A DNA stretch of 59,484 nucleotides from Rhodanobacter sp. FW104-R8 (GCF_001617365.1 NZ_LVJR01000004.1:1-59484); one strand, 5' to 3'; numbered from the stretch's first letter, positions 1 to 11,904 are shown. Translations and numbers: made by a program. The notes: generated by a model from the sequence alone, not told the origin.

Positions 1-1014
1 CAGCCCTGACCAGGCATGGTCGACCTGCACGCCGGCCAGCTGCGGAAACCCCCGCCGCAGGTCCTTCATCAGCAGCTGCCGCACCGCGCGCGGCGATCGG
101 TTGAGCACCGAGATGCGCCCGCCCCAGAGCAGCCGGGTATCCGGCAGCGCGCGGTAGTAATCGAACGCGAAGCGGCTGTCGTAGATCGCCGCGCGCGTAT
201 GCAGGCACTCGTCCAGGCGCCGGCCGAGCGGCTCGGTGACCATCACGTAGGTGGCGATCGGCAGGATCGCCCGGTCGACCGGCTTGCGCAGGCCTGCCAG
301 GTAGCCGCCGCAGGCCAGCACCACCTGGTCGGCCAGCAGTTCGCCCTGCGCGGTGCGCACGCGCCACTGCAGGCCCTCGCGGGAGAGGCTGCGCACGCCG
401 CTTTGCTCATGGATGCGCACGCCCTGCCCCGCCGCCGCCGCGGCCAGGCCGATCGCGTAGTTGAGCGGATGCAGGTGCAGCGCGTCGCGTTCGTACAGGC
501 CATCGTGGTAACGCTCGCTGCGGACGAGTGCGCGCAGCTCGGTCTCCGGCAGCCACTGCCAGGAAGCGCCGTAATGCTCGGCCAGCAACTGCTGGCGCTG
601 GCGCAGCACGGCGGGGTCGCGGAACCAGTTGGCCCAGATCACGCCTTCGTCGACCATGTCGCAGGCGATCGCGTAATCGGCAATGCGCCGGCGGATCCGC
701 CCGACCGCCTCGGTGGTGAGCTTGAACAATACCCGCGCGCGCGCCTCGCCCAACTGGTCGAGCAACGACTGCTCGCCCAGCGAATAGCCGGCAAAGACGA
801 AGCCGCCGTTGCGGCCGGACGCACCGAAGCCGACCTGTTCGCGCTCCAGCAGCACCACCTCGCGCACGCCGCGCTCGGCCAGCCCCAGGGCCGTGTTCAA
901 CCCGGCAAAGCCGCCGCCGATCACCGCGACGCGTGCGTGCGCGTTGCCCTGCAGCGGGGCGTAGGCGGCATATGGCGTGGCCGTGGCGCGGTAGTAGGAG
1001 ATGGACGGTTTCAT
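1..1014 (-). CDS. FAD-dependent amine oxidoreductase (DAO/PuuB-like), 3' end outside window
   Basis: The reading frame starts at ATG 1014 and runs off the left edge, so about 338 residues are visible and the C-terminus is missing. After a short N-terminal segment there is a dinucleotide-binding fold (VAVIGGGFAGL, with an ER acidic end about 20 residues later), followed by the GFGASGRNGGF stretch typical of the DAO family that includes gamma-glutamylputrescine oxidoreductase and glycine/sarcosine oxidases. A later FDYYR...LLWGGR segment also fits this group. Such enzymes oxidise a secondary or primary amine with FAD in the cytosol. The substrate cannot be told from the visible part. No clear Shine-Dalgarno site precedes the ATG. 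It is on the same strand as the envelope operon but separated from galU by a hairpin, so it is probably a separate unit. Confidence 0.85.
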   Translation of the reverse strand, partial: MKPSISYYRATATPYAAYAPLQGNAHARVAVIGGGFAGLNTALGLAERGVREVVLLEREQVGFGASGRNGGFVFAGYSLGEQSLLDQLGEARARVLFKLTTEAVGRIRRRIADYAIACDMVDEGVIWANWFRDPAVLRQRQQLLAEHYGASWQWLPETELRALVRSERYHDGLYERDALHLHPLNYAIGLAAAAAGQGVRIHEQSGVRSLSREGLQWRVRTAQGELLADQVVLACGGYLAGLRKPVDRAILPIATYVMVTEPLGRRLDECLHTRAAIYDSRFAFDYYRALPDTRLLWGGRISVLNRSPRAVRQLLMKDLRRGFPQLAGVQVDHAWSGL

Positions 1015-1085
1015 GTCACGACGGTGGCCAGTTCGATGCCCCGGGTCGGGCAGGCACGGGCCTCGAACGGGAACGCCGGCGGCAC

Positions 1086-1116
1086 GCGGCTCATGCGGCG
1101 GGCCGGCATGAGCCGC
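1086..1116 (-). terminator. Strong hairpin downstream of galU, no U-tract
   Basis: A perfect 11-bp inverted repeat (GCGGCTCATGC / GCATGAGCCGC) with a 9-nt loop lies 8 nt after the galU stop. It is well placed to end the lap-wbp-galU operon, but no T-run follows on the minus strand, so termination is an inference. Confidence 0.5.
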
Positions 1117-1123
1117 GGCGGAT

Positions 1124-2014
1124 TCAAAGCTGCCCGAGGAATGCGCGCACGGTGGGCGCGAGTTTCGGATCCTGCATCGCCATGTGCATGGTGGCGCGCA
1201 CCAGGCCTGCCTTGTTGCCGCAGTCGAAACGGATGCCTTCGAAGCGGTAGGCCAGCACCTTGCCCCGTTCCTTCAGCAACGCGTCGATCGCATCGGTGAG
1301 CTGGATCTCGCCGCCTGCGCCCGGCGTGGTCTGCTCCAGCAGCTGGAAGATGCGCCCGGGCAGCACGTAGCGGCCCACCACGGCCAGGTTCGACGGTGCG
1401 TCGGCCGGCTTGGGCTTTTCCACCATGCTGCGGATCAGTGCGCTGCGGTCGTCGACCGGCGTGGCGTCGACGATGCCGTACTTGTCAGTCTCGTCGTGCG
1501 GCACTTCCTCGACGGCGATCACGCCGGCCTGCTGCGCATCGGCCAGTTCGGCCATCTGCCGCAGCGCGCCCTTGCCGGCACCTGCTCCCATCTGGCCGTT
1601 CCAGATCAGGTCATCGGGCAGCACCACGCCGAACGGCTCGTCGCCGACCACTGGTTTGGCGCACAGCACGGCATGGCCCAGGCCGAGCGCCTCCGGCTGG
1701 GTCACGAAGATCGCCCGCACGTGACGCGGCAGGGTGCCTTGCACCAGCGCCAGCAGTTCATCCTTGCCCTTCTCGTGCAGCTTCGATTCCAGCTCGTAGG
1801 CCTTGTCGAAATAGTCGGCGATCGCGTGTTTGTAGCGGTTGGTGACGAAGACCAGGGTATCGGCACCGGCATCGACCGCCTCGTCGACGGCATACTGGAT
1901 CAGCGGCTTGTCGAGGACCGGCAGCATTTCCTTGGCGACCACCTTGGTCGCCGGCAGGAAGCGCGTGCCGAGCCCGGCCACGGGAAACACCACTTTGCGC
2001 AGGGGCTTGCTCAC
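1124..2014 (-). CDS. galU: UTP--glucose-1-phosphate uridylyltransferase
   Basis: 296 residues, the usual GalU length. It makes UDP-glucose from UTP and glucose-1-phosphate in the cytosol, feeding LPS core, O-antigen and other glycans. The N-terminal nucleotide-binding signature GLGTRFLPATKVVAKEMLP occupies residues 14-32 and the rest aligns by eye with bacterial GalU throughout. The start is GTG 2014, preceded by GGAG 8 nt upstream, and it overlaps the stop of the upstream epimerase gene by 4 nt (GTGA), so translation is probably coupled. It is the last gene of a lapA-lapB-glycosyltransferase-epimerase-galU cluster, which points to a role in envelope polysaccharide supply. Nothing unusual was seen apart from the GTG start. 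Confidence 0.97.
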   Translation of the reverse strand: MSKPLRKVVFPVAGLGTRFLPATKVVAKEMLPVLDKPLIQYAVDEAVDAGADTLVFVTNRYKHAIADYFDKAYELESKLHEKGKDELLALVQGTLPRHVRAIFVTQPEALGLGHAVLCAKPVVGDEPFGVVLPDDLIWNGQMGAGAGKGALRQMAELADAQQAGVIAVEEVPHDETDKYGIVDATPVDDRSALIRSMVEKPKPADAPSNLAVVGRYVLPGRIFQLLEQTTPGAGGEIQLTDAIDALLKERGKVLAYRFEGIRFDCGNKAGLVRATMHMAMQDPKLAPTVRAFLGQL

Positions 2015-3909
2015 TCATTGATCTCCGGATTGGCGCGGCGGATCGACACCACGTTGTCCGGTTGCGCCGACTCGCTCCAGCGGAACGACGGCAGCAGACT
2101 GGACACGCAGCGGCGAAGCTCTTCTTCGTTGAAATCGTCGACCGCCTCGGCGGCCTTGGACAGCAGTGCCCGCAGCAGCTCCCACGACACCTCGCGGTGC
2201 TGCGCCAGGAAGATCTTGGCGTGGACGGTGGCGCTGTAGTTTTCCAGCGGATGGAACAGCTCCTCGAACAGTTTCTCGCCGGAGCGCAGGCCGGTGTAGA
2301 CGATCGGGATCTCGCTGCCCGGCTTCTTGCCGGCGAGGCGGATCATCTGCTCGGCAAGGTCGCGGATCTTCACCGGTTCGCCCATGTCCAGCGCGTAGAT
2401 CTCGCCACCCTTGCCGATGCTGGCGGTCTGCAGGATCAGCTGGCACGCCTCGGGGATCGTCATGAAGTAACGCGAGATCTCCGGGTGGGTCACGGTAACC
2501 GGGCCACCCTCGCGGATCTGCCGGCGGAACAGCGGTACCACCGAGCCGGCCGAATCCAGCACATTGCCGAACCGCACCGTCATGAAGCGCGTATCGGTGT
2601 GCGCGTCGAGATTCTGGCAGTAGATCTCGGCAACGCGCTTGCAGGCGCCCATCACGCTGGTCGGGTTGACCGCCTTGTCGGTGGAGATCAGCACGAAGCA
2701 TTCGACCCCGCTCGCGCAGGCCGCATCGGCCACCGTGCGGGTGCCCAGCACGTTGTTGCGGAACGCCGCGCGCAGTTGCCCCTGCAGCATCGGCACATGC
2801 TTGTAGGCGGCGGCATGGAACACCACCTGCGGCCGTACCTCCGCGAACGCCTTTTCCATCGCGGTCTGGTCGCCGCAGTTGGCCAGGATGCCGTCGAAGA
2901 CCATCTCGGGGAAATCCGCACGCAGTTCCTGGCCGATCCGGTACAGGTTGTATTCGCTCTGCTCCACCACGGTGAGCGATTGCGCGCCCAGGCGGGCAAC
3001 CTGGCGGCACAGCTCCGAGCCGATCGAGCCGCCGCCGCCGGTGACCAGCACGCGGCGCCCGCTCAGGGTATCGCGGATCGCCGTCCAATCCAGTTCCACC
3101 GTGTCGCGGCCGAGCAGGTCCTCGATCGCCACCTCCTTGATCTGGTTGAACTGGGCGCGGCCGGCAACCACGTCCTCCAGCCGGGGCACGGTACGGTACG
3201 GCAAATCGGTGGTATCGCACAGCGCAACCACGCGGCGCATCTCGGCCGTCGTGGCCCCGGGCAAGGCGATCAGCAACATGTCGACGGCGGCCTCGCGGGC
3301 CACTTCGGGCAACTGGTCGAAACGTCCCAGTACCGGGTGCCCATTGATGATGGCGCCACGCAACCCGGGCTCGTCGTCGACGAAACCGACCACGGCGTAG
3401 CGGCTGTCGCGGCGCAGGTCGCGCGAAAGCACTTCGCCGGCCCGATCCGCCCCCACGATCAACACCCGCTTCGCGGACTGGTTGTGCAGCAGGTCGTTGC
3501 GGCTGTCCTTCCAATAGCGATAAGCCAGCCGGGGGACACCGAGCAGGGTCGCGAGCAGCACCGGATAAAGCACCAGCACCGAACGCGGCACGCCTTCGAG
3601 GCGGTTGTACAGGAACAACGCCACCCCGATGAGCAGCGTACCGATCGCCACGGCACGCACGATGTTCCAGAGGTCCGGCAGGCTGGCGAAGCGCCAGACG
3701 CTGCGGTACAGCCCGGTCCAGCGGAAGACCATGCCCTGCACCAGCAACACGATGGGGAATCCGAGCGCGCTGAAGTGGACGACCTCGTCCGGCTTCAGCG
3801 CATAGCGCAGCATCTTGGCGATCCACCAGGCAAGCGCCGTCATCACCAGGTCGTGCAGCACGACGGCGATGCGCGGATGGATGAAACCGACGAATCTACG
3901 CAGCGACAT
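2011..3909 (-). CDS. Membrane-bound nucleoside-diphosphate-sugar 4,6-dehydratase (WbpM/CapD/FlaA1 family)
   Basis: 632 residues, the long membrane-anchored form of the family. Residues about 10-125 hold several hydrophobic helices. A first Rossmann-like domain carries GADRAG at 153-158, and the catalytic SDR domain carries GGGGSIG at 291-297. The family's active-site segment is STDKAVNPTSVMGACK (about 409-424), where the usual Tyr of the YxxxK motif is Met, as in WbpM and PglF. These enzymes convert UDP-GlcNAc to a 4-keto-6-deoxy sugar used to build QuiNAc, FucNAc or bacillosamine. The stop overlaps galU and the start (ATG 3909) overlaps the glycosyltransferase gene by 14 nt, which suggests one LPS/O-antigen transcript. 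The exact sugar product is not visible from sequence. Confidence 0.92.
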   Translation of the reverse strand: MSLRRFVGFIHPRIAVVLHDLVMTALAWWIAKMLRYALKPDEVVHFSALGFPIVLLVQGMVFRWTGLYRSVWRFASLPDLWNIVRAVAIGTLLIGVALFLYNRLEGVPRSVLVLYPVLLATLLGVPRLAYRYWKDSRNDLLHNQSAKRVLIVGADRAGEVLSRDLRRDSRYAVVGFVDDEPGLRGAIINGHPVLGRFDQLPEVAREAAVDMLLIALPGATTAEMRRVVALCDTTDLPYRTVPRLEDVVAGRAQFNQIKEVAIEDLLGRDTVELDWTAIRDTLSGRRVLVTGGGGSIGSELCRQVARLGAQSLTVVEQSEYNLYRIGQELRADFPEMVFDGILANCGDQTAMEKAFAEVRPQVVFHAAAYKHVPMLQGQLRAAFRNNVLGTRTVADAACASGVECFVLISTDKAVNPTSVMGACKRVAEIYCQNLDAHTDTRFMTVRFGNVLDSAGSVVPLFRRQIREGGPVTVTHPEISRYFMTIPEACQLILQTASIGKGGEIYALDMGEPVKIRDLAEQMIRLAGKKPGSEIPIVYTGLRSGEKLFEELFHPLENYSATVHAKIFLAQHREVSWELLRALLSKAAEAVDDFNEEELRRCVSSLLPSFRWSESAQPDNVVSIRRANPEINE

Positions 3910-4924
3910 GACGCCCCTTGGGCTGGTGGCGTCGCAGGCAGCGACGTTTCAGCGACAGCCATGCGGCCGTCGCGCCGAGATAGACCGCTATGGTAATCGG
4001 CAGCGCCATGTGCAGATGACTCCGTGCCAACCAGGCCAGTGGTGCGGCGATCAGCAGGTTCCAGCCCAGATAGGCCGTCCCCGCGCCGGCATGCGTTCCC
4101 CCGCGACGCACCAGCCATTGGTACAGGTGTTCGCGGTGTGCAGTGTACCAGCGCCGCCCGTGGCGGATGCGTGTCAGCAAGGTCAGGCTGGCGTCCGCCA
4201 CGAAGGCCGAGGACAGGATCAGCGCCGGCCACAGCAAGGCATGCTCCACCCGCCACAACATCGCGCTGAAGGCGAAGACCAGCAAGCCGAGGCTGCCGCT
4301 GCCGACGTCGCCCATGAAGATCCGCGCCGGCGGCCGGTTGAAGCACCAGAAGCCCAGCGCGGCAGCCGCCAGCAGCGCCGCCGCCAGCGCCAGCGCCGGC
4401 TGGGCCGCGGACCATGCCAGCAGGCCGAGGCCGGCGCCGACGAAGATCGCCTGCTGCGCCAGCAGGCCGTCGATGCCGTCCATGAAGTTGTGCAGGTTGA
4501 CGCTCCAGGCGCCAGCGAGCAGCAGCAGCGGCAGCCACCACCACGTCAGGCCGGTTGCCAGCAGGGTCGACGAAAACAGGCCGACGCCCAGCAACTGGGC
4601 AGCCAGCCGCGGCAACGCCGGCAGCGAGCGGTGGTCGTCCCACCAACCGGCCAGCGCCACCAGCAGAAGTGCGCCGCACAGGCCCGCGATCACGTTTCCC
4701 GGCCACGCCGCCGGCAGACTCCACAGCACGCCCGGCAGGCAGATCAGCATCGCCACGACAATGCCGATGCCGCCGCCGCGGGGAGTCGGCAGGCGGTGCG
4801 AGCGCCGCTGTCCGGGCTGGTCGAGCATGCCGCGCCGGCGCGCGTAGACGACCGCGCCGCGTACCAGCAGCACGGTGATCGAGAAGCCGGCCAGCAACCA
4901 TCCGATGGTCGTGTACATGCTCAT
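3896..4924 (-). CDS. Undecaprenyl-phosphate sugar-1-phosphate transferase (WbpL/WecA-like, MraY family)
   Basis: 342 residues with about ten hydrophobic segments, a polytopic inner-membrane glycosyltransferase. It shows the family's conserved sites: GWWDD (D96, D97), NFMDGIDG (146-153), FMGDVGSG (D206) and the loop HREHLYQW (H263, H266) that helps choose the sugar. It would load a HexNAc-1-phosphate onto undecaprenyl phosphate to start O-antigen or similar polymer synthesis. The next gene encodes a WbpM-type dehydratase, and the wbpL-wbpM pairing suggests FucNAc or QuiNAc as the first sugar rather than plain GlcNAc, but this is inference. The start ATG 4924 is 1 nt from the stop of lapB. A second ATG lies two codons in. 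Confidence 0.92.
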   Translation of the reverse strand: MSMYTTIGWLLAGFSITVLLVRGAVVYARRRGMLDQPGQRRSHRLPTPRGGGIGIVVAMLICLPGVLWSLPAAWPGNVIAGLCGALLLVALAGWWDDHRSLPALPRLAAQLLGVGLFSSTLLATGLTWWWLPLLLLAGAWSVNLHNFMDGIDGLLAQQAIFVGAGLGLLAWSAAQPALALAAALLAAAALGFWCFNRPPARIFMGDVGSGSLGLLVFAFSAMLWRVEHALLWPALILSSAFVADASLTLLTRIRHGRRWYTAHREHLYQWLVRRGGTHAGAGTAYLGWNLLIAAPLAWLARSHLHMALPITIAVYLGATAAWLSLKRRCLRRHQPKGRHVAA

Positions 4925-4925
4925 G

Positions 4926-6098
4926 TCACTCGCTGGCGACGCCGTGGATCGGGCGGATCGTGCTCCAGTTCTTGCAGCTCGGGCATTGCCAGTGATGCGC
5001 CTTGGCGCCGAAGCCGCAACGGCTGCAGCGGTACATCGCCTGGCCCTCCAGCAGCTTGCGGGTCAGGTCGCGCAGGATCAGGAAATTCTCGCGCGCCTCG
5101 CCCTCGATCTTGTCCATGGTGGCGTCGATCAACGCCATCAGGCCGCGCACCGACGGCCGCAGCCGCAACTGCGCGGTGAGGAAATCGACGGCCGCGCGCT
5201 CGCCGTCGCGCTGCCGGTAGAGATGGGTCAGCGCCAGCACCGGCGAGACGCCGTGGTAGCGGCCGAGCATGTCGCGCAGGAAACCCTCGGCGCGCTCCAT
5301 CTGCTGCGACCGGGCGTAGCTGTTGAGCAGCGGCGGCAGGATGTCCGGGGTGAACGCGATATCGGCATTGATCGCGGCTTCGTACGCGGTCACCGCCTCG
5401 GCATGCTGGCCGTCTTCGGACAGAAGGCGGCCGGTCAGCATGAACGCACGTACGCAATCCGGCTGGCATTCGAACGCCTGGCGCAGGTAGTCGCGGGCCT
5501 CGGCACGCGCACCATGCTGGCGCGAGCGGTCGGCCAGCTCGCAGTAGAACTGGGCGATCATCGGCGCCTCGTCCTCGCCGGTCATCACCTCGAGCCGGCG
5601 CGCGTGCTCGATCGCCTTGTGCCAGTCGCGCTCGTGCTGGTAGATCGCGATCAGGTGGCGCAGCGCCGACGGTGCATGCGCGTCCATCGCCACCAGGTCG
5701 GAGAACAGCGCCTCGGCGCGATCCAGCAAGCCGGCGCGCATGTAATCCTCGCCCAGTTCCAGCAGGGCCACCGTCTTCATCGCGTCGGTCAGGCCCGGCC
5801 GCGAGACCAGGTGCTGGTGCAGCCGGATCGCCCTGTCCACCTCGCCGCGGCGGCGGAACAGGTTGCCCAGCGCCAGGTGCGTCTCGACGGTGTCGCGGTT
5901 GTACTCGGCCAGCTTGAGGAAAACCTCGATCGCCTTGTCCTGCTCCTCGTTGAGCAGGTAGTTCAGGCCGCGGAAATAATCCGAGGACAGCTCGCTGACT
6001 TCGGCGCCGGAGCGGCGCACGCCGATCTGCCGGGAGGCCCACCAACCCAGGACGAACGCGACCGGAATCAGTGCGGCCAGGACATACAGGTGATTCAT
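4926..6098 (-). CDS. lapB: LPS assembly protein LapB (YciM)
   Basis: 390 residues, the family's usual length. An N-terminal transmembrane anchor (residues 3-20) is followed by tetratricopeptide repeats and ends in a rubredoxin-like zinc site, CSRCGFGAKAHHWQCPSC. In E. coli LapB works with the protease FtsH to control LpxC turnover, and so lipid A synthesis. The ATG at 6098 was chosen because it forms a 4-nt ATGA overlap with the lapA stop and begins directly with the membrane anchor MNHLYVLAALIP. The longer open frame extending upstream to 6701 has no family support. It lies between lapA and the O-antigen genes on one strand. Confidence 0.96.
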   Translation of the reverse strand: MNHLYVLAALIPVAFVLGWWASRQIGVRRSGAEVSELSSDYFRGLNYLLNEEQDKAIEVFLKLAEYNRDTVETHLALGNLFRRRGEVDRAIRLHQHLVSRPGLTDAMKTVALLELGEDYMRAGLLDRAEALFSDLVAMDAHAPSALRHLIAIYQHERDWHKAIEHARRLEVMTGEDEAPMIAQFYCELADRSRQHGARAEARDYLRQAFECQPDCVRAFMLTGRLLSEDGQHAEAVTAYEAAINADIAFTPDILPPLLNSYARSQQMERAEGFLRDMLGRYHGVSPVLALTHLYRQRDGERAAVDFLTAQLRLRPSVRGLMALIDATMDKIEGEARENFLILRDLTRKLLEGQAMYRCSRCGFGAKAHHWQCPSCKNWSTIRPIHGVASE

Positions 6099-6349
6099 GG
6101 CGCGAGCGGCGACTTCTGGTCTGCGCGCAGCTGCCGGCGCTGGCGGCGTTGACGCATGCTGACGCCCACCCAGGCGGTAAGCCCGCCCAGCAGCCAGCCG
6201 ATCACCATGGCACCCAGCAGGGCAGCCCCCTTGGGCAATTGCATCCGGGCGAACGCGAGGTCGTAGTCGACGAGATCGGCATTGAGCGCCCCGAGCACGA
6301 GGCCGGCGGCGACGAAGATCACGAGGATGACGATGGCGAGCGGGCGCAT
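6095..6349 (-). CDS. lapA: LPS assembly protein LapA (YciS)
   Basis: 84 residues with two transmembrane helices (about 4-22 and 43-64) and a basic C-terminal tail rich in Arg and Gln (MRQRRQRRQLRADQ), the layout of the DUF1049/LapA family. LapA associates with LapB in the inner membrane. The stop overlaps the lapB start by 4 nt. The same ihfB-lapA-lapB order is found in E. coli, which supports the call. A terminator after ihfB separates it from the upstream unit, so it needs its own promoter within 6350-6447, where I recognise no clear one. Confidence 0.92.
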   Translation of the reverse strand: MRPLAIVILVIFVAAGLVLGALNADLVDYDLAFARMQLPKGAALLGAMVIGWLLGGLTAWVGVSMRQRRQRRQLRADQKSPLAP

Positions 6350-6446
6350 GGCGCGACTTTACCCGATTGATGGTGACAGGCACAGGCGGCGCAATCCGTC
6401 CATGCGGCAATGATTCATGCCGCCGCGGGCGACCGCGGATTCCGGG

Positions 6447-6483
6447 CAAAAAGAAGGCAGGACCGACTCGCATCGCCTGCCTT
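6447..6483 (-). terminator. Rho-independent terminator after ihfB
   Basis: An 8-bp stem AAGGCAGG / CCTGCCTT (6454-6461 with 6476-6483), followed on the minus strand by CTTTTTG, lies 21 nt past the ihfB stop. Confidence 0.85.
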
Positions 6484-6504
6484 CGGTCTGGTCTGAGCGG
6501 TCGG

Positions 6505-6804
6505 TCAGCCGACCTCCTGCTCCAGATCCAGGTTGACCCGTTCGCGCAGCTCCTTGCCCGGCTTGAAGTGCGGCACATGCTTGCCGGGCAGCGCCACGGC
6601 CTCGCCCGTCTTGGGGTTGCGCCCCATGCGCGGCGGCCGGTAATGCAGCGCGAAGCTGCCGAACCCGCGCACCTCGATGCGTTCGCCGTGAGCCAGGGCA
6701 TGGCTCATCTGCTCGATGACACTCTTGACCGCCATCTCGACATCGGCGAACGCGAGATGGGTCTGGCGCCTGGCGAGCGCTTCGATCAATTCGGATTTAG
6801 TCAT
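6505..6804 (-). CDS. ihfB: Integration host factor subunit beta
   Basis: 99 residues. It is the beta chain of the sequence-specific DNA-bending heterodimer IHF. The DNA-binding arm [24 protein letters not shown] with its Pro at the tip is complete, and the N-terminus [14 protein letters not shown] is typical of IhfB. The start is ATG 6804; the open frame continues upstream over rpsA but only this part matches. It lies 74 nt downstream of rpsA, with a GC-rich hairpin in the gap, in the conserved cmk-rpsA-ihfB-lapA-lapB order. The other subunit, ihfA, is not in the window. Confidence 0.97.
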   Translation of the reverse strand: MTKSELIEALARRQTHLAFADVEMAVKSVIEQMSHALAHGERIEVRGFGSFALHYRPPRMGRNPKTGEAVALPGKHVPHFKPGKELRERVNLDLEQEVG

Positions 6805-6832
6805 GGGCCCCAATGTCCGTGACATGGAACGA

Positions 6833-6858
6833 CGGGGCGGCGGTGGGCCGCCGCCCCG
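6833..6858 (-). terminator. GC-rich hairpin between rpsA and ihfB
   Basis: An 11-bp G+C stem (CGGGGCGGCGG / CCGCCGCCCCG) with a TGGG loop lies 21 nt past the rpsA stop. The minus-strand tail TCGTTCC has little U, so it may only partly terminate and let some transcripts reach ihfB. Confidence 0.45.
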
Positions 6859-6878
6859 CGTCAGGCTGGTATCGACGA

Positions 6879-8552
6879 TCAGTCGGCCTTGTTGAACTGC
6901 TCCTTGAGCAGCGCGCCAAGCTTGGTCGTGCCGCTGGCCGCGGACGAGTAATCCGCCGACGTGTCGGGAGCGTCTTCCTCGTCCTTGGCGCGGATCGAGA
7001 GCGCCAGCTGGCGCCCCTTGCGATCCATGCCGGTGAACTTGGCCTCGACCTTGTCGCCCACCTTCAGGTGCTGGGTGGCGTCGTCGATGCGCTCCTTGGC
7101 GATGTCGTTGGCGCGCAGGTAACCCTCCACGCCCTCGCCCAGGTCGATCACGGCGCCCTTCGCATCGACTTCCTTGACGGTGCCGTTGACGATGCTGCCA
7201 CGCGGATTCGCCGCCATGAACTGGCCGAACGGATCCTGCTCCATCTGCTTGATGCCGAGGCTGATGCGCTCGCGCTCCGGATCCACCGCCAGCACCACGG
7301 CCTCGATCTCGTCGCCCTTCTTGAAGTTGCGCACGAGGTCTTCGCCGGACATCTGCCAGGAGATGTCGGACAGGTGCACCAGGCCGTCGATGCCGCCGTC
7401 CAGGCCGATGAACACGCCGAAGTCGGTGATCGACTTGATCTGGCCGGAGACCTTGTCGCCCTTCTTGTGCATGGCGGCGAACGCTTCCCACGGGTTGGAA
7501 CGCGTCTGCTTGATGCCCAGCGAGATGCGGCGACGCTCTTCATCCACGTCAAGCACCATCACTTCGGTCTCGTCGCCGACCTGCACCACCTTGGCCGGGT
7601 TGACGTTCTTGTTGGTCCAGTCCATCTCGGACACGTGCACTAGGCCTTCCACGCCCGGCTCGATCTCGACGAAGCAGCCGTAATCGGTGACGTTGGAGAC
7701 CTTGCCGAACAGGCGGCTGCCGACCGGGTAGCGGCGGGCGATGGCGACCCACGGGTCGTCGCCCAGCTGCTTCAGGCCCAGCGAAACGCGGTTGCGCTCC
7801 TTGTCGTACTTCAGCACGCGCACGTCCAGCTCGTCGCCGACATTGACCACTTCGGACGGATGGCGCACGCGCTTCCACGCCATGTCGGTAATGTGCAGCA
7901 GGCCGTCGATGCCGCCCAGGTCCACGAATGCGCCGTAGTCGGTGAGGTTCTTGACCGTGCCCTTGACCACCGCGCCCTCGGTCAGGCGCTCCAGCAGCTT
8001 CTCGCGCTCCTCGGAGAACTCGGTCTCGACGACGGCGCGGCGGCTGACCACCACGTTGTTGCGCTTGCGGTCCAGCTTGATGATCTTGAACTCGAGTTCC
8101 TTGCCCTCGAGGTAGGTCGGCTCGCGCACCGGGCGCACGTCGACCAGCGAGCCCGGCAGGAACGCGCGGACGTCCTTGATGTCGACGGTGAAGCCGCCCT
8201 TGACCTTGCCGGAGATCATGCCCTTGATCGTTTCTTCCTTGTCGAACGCCTGCTCCAGGTCGTCCCACACCATCGAGCGCTTGGCCTTCTCGCGCGACAG
8301 CTTGGTCTCGCCGAAACCGTCTTCCAGGGCTTCGAGGGCAACCTTCACCTCGTCGCCCACCTGCACCTCCAGCACGCCGTCCTCGCTCTTGAACTGCTCG
8401 ATCGGGACGATGCCTTCGCTCTTCAGGCCGGCATTGATCACGACGACGTCGTTGCGGATTTCCACGACGATGCCGGTGACGATGGCGCCGGGCTTCAGCT
8501 TGGAGATGGCCTGCTGGCTCTGTTCAAACAGTTCGGCAAAACTTTCAGTCAT
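6879..8552 (-). CDS. rpsA: 30S ribosomal protein S1
   Basis: 557 residues, matching the E. coli length. S1 binds mRNA on the small subunit and is needed to initiate on structured or weakly SD-led messages. The sequence is a series of six S1/OB folds; the repeated [25 protein letters not shown] blocks are clear in repeats 3 to 5. The start ATG 8552 ([12 protein letters not shown]) is the family start. The frame stays open 25 codons upstream, but that extension is not conserved. Upstream is cmk, separated by a terminator, so rpsA has its own promoter and a leader of up to about 130 nt. Confidence 0.98.
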   Translation of the reverse strand: MTESFAELFEQSQQAISKLKPGAIVTGIVVEIRNDVVVINAGLKSEGIVPIEQFKSEDGVLEVQVGDEVKVALEALEDGFGETKLSREKAKRSMVWDDLEQAFDKEETIKGMISGKVKGGFTVDIKDVRAFLPGSLVDVRPVREPTYLEGKELEFKIIKLDRKRNNVVVSRRAVVETEFSEEREKLLERLTEGAVVKGTVKNLTDYGAFVDLGGIDGLLHITDMAWKRVRHPSEVVNVGDELDVRVLKYDKERNRVSLGLKQLGDDPWVAIARRYPVGSRLFGKVSNVTDYGCFVEIEPGVEGLVHVSEMDWTNKNVNPAKVVQVGDETEVMVLDVDEERRRISLGIKQTRSNPWEAFAAMHKKGDKVSGQIKSITDFGVFIGLDGGIDGLVHLSDISWQMSGEDLVRNFKKGDEIEAVVLAVDPERERISLGIKQMEQDPFGQFMAANPRGSIVNGTVKEVDAKGAVIDLGEGVEGYLRANDIAKERIDDATQHLKVGDKVEAKFTGMDRKGRQLALSIRAKDEEDAPDTSADYSSAASGTTKLGALLKEQFNKAD

Positions 8553-8682
8553 GTTGATTCCATAGTGGGAAAAGACCTTGGGTCCGTTGCGCTGGGTTGG
8601 TGGTTGCGCACGAACTTCCCGGTCCACCGGTTGAGGGTGCCTTCAGGCGGTTCCGCAGAACCGGCCGTCGTCACCATTGGTC

Positions 8683-8704
8683 AAAACCCCTGCCGCGGCA
8701 GGGG
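8683..8704 (-). terminator. Terminator after cmk
   Basis: A palindromic stem CCCCTGCC-GC-GGCAGGGG (8687-8704) is followed on the minus strand by TTTT. It is 25 nt past the cmk stop and separates cmk from rpsA. Confidence 0.75.
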
Positions 8705-8728
8705 CACAGAAACCGCCGCGCAATCCGC

Positions 8729-9409
8729 TCAGGACTGCACGACGGCAAGTACTTCCGCGACGACCTCGTCGATGCCCATCCCGGTGGTGTCCACCAGCAC
8801 GGCATCTTCGGCAGGCTTGAGCGGCGCAACCGCACGTGATGCATCGCGGCTGTCACGCGCCTCAATTTCTCGCTGAAGGCCGGCAAGTGTAACGCTGAGT
8901 CCCTTTTCCTTCAACTGCTTATAGCGCCTTTTCGCCCGCTCGGCGGCGCTCGCGGTGAGGAAAACCTTGTGTGCGGCATCCGGGAAGATCACCGTGCCCA
9001 TGTCGCGCCCGTCGGCGACCAGGCCAGGTGCCTTGCGGAAGCCCAGTTGCAGCGCCACCAGGGCCTCGCGCACCGGCGGCATCGAGGCGATCGCCGAGGC
9101 CGCCGCACCGGCGGTCTCGGTGCGCAACTCGTCGGTTGCGTCATGCCCGTTGACGATCACCCGGGGCGCGCCACCGTCGCTGGCCGCGCGGAAATGGATC
9201 TTCGTGCCCTGCGCGCAGCGGGTCACCGCCTCCACGTCCGACAGATCCAGCCCGGCCGCGCCGGCGGCGTAGCCCACGGCACGGTACAGTGCACCGGAAT
9301 CCAGCAACCGCCAGCCCAGCCGCTCGGCCACCAAGGCGCTGACGGTGCCCTTGCCCGATCCCGACGGCCCATCGATGGTGAGTACGGGAACGGCGGGAGC
9401 ATGGCTCAT
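8729..9409 (-). CDS. cmk: Cytidylate kinase
   Basis: 226 residues, normal for bacterial CMP kinase, which makes (d)CDP from (d)CMP with ATP in the cytosol. The P-loop GPSGSGKGT is at residues 14-22, followed by [12 protein letters not shown], a nucleoside-binding segment typical of the family. The C-terminal lid contains the Arg-rich [11 protein letters not shown] helix. ATG 9409 was taken; there is no competing upstream start with family support. Gene order cmk-rpsA-ihfB is conserved in proteobacteria. It is divergent from the acyl-CoA-binding protein gene. Confidence 0.97.
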   Translation of the reverse strand: MSHAPAVPVLTIDGPSGSGKGTVSALVAERLGWRLLDSGALYRAVGYAAGAAGLDLSDVEAVTRCAQGTKIHFRAASDGGAPRVIVNGHDATDELRTETAGAAASAIASMPPVREALVALQLGFRKAPGLVADGRDMGTVIFPDAAHKVFLTASAAERAKRRYKQLKEKGLSVTLAGLQREIEARDSRDASRAVAPLKPAEDAVLVDTTGMGIDEVVAEVLAVVQS

Positions 9410-9452
9410 GGCGGAGTCCTGGACTGGCTGGGAGAAACGGCAGTTTAACGCG

Positions 9453-9481
9453 TTGACCCCACCCGGAACGCGTGCTATCTA
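9453..9481 (+). promoter_or_regulatory. Putative sigma-70 promoter for the acyl-CoA-binding protein gene
   Basis: TTGACC (9453-9458), a 17-nt spacer, then TATCTA (9476-9481) preceded by TG one base upstream (extended -10). The predicted start is about 33 nt before the ATG at 9521. Confidence 0.5.
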
Positions 9482-9520
9482 GCCGATCTTCCCGTTATCC
9501 GGCCGTGCCCGATCTGCCTT

Positions 9521-11886
<2,366 letters not shown>

Positions 11887-11904
11887 CTTGCGGCAGCAGA
11901 TGCG

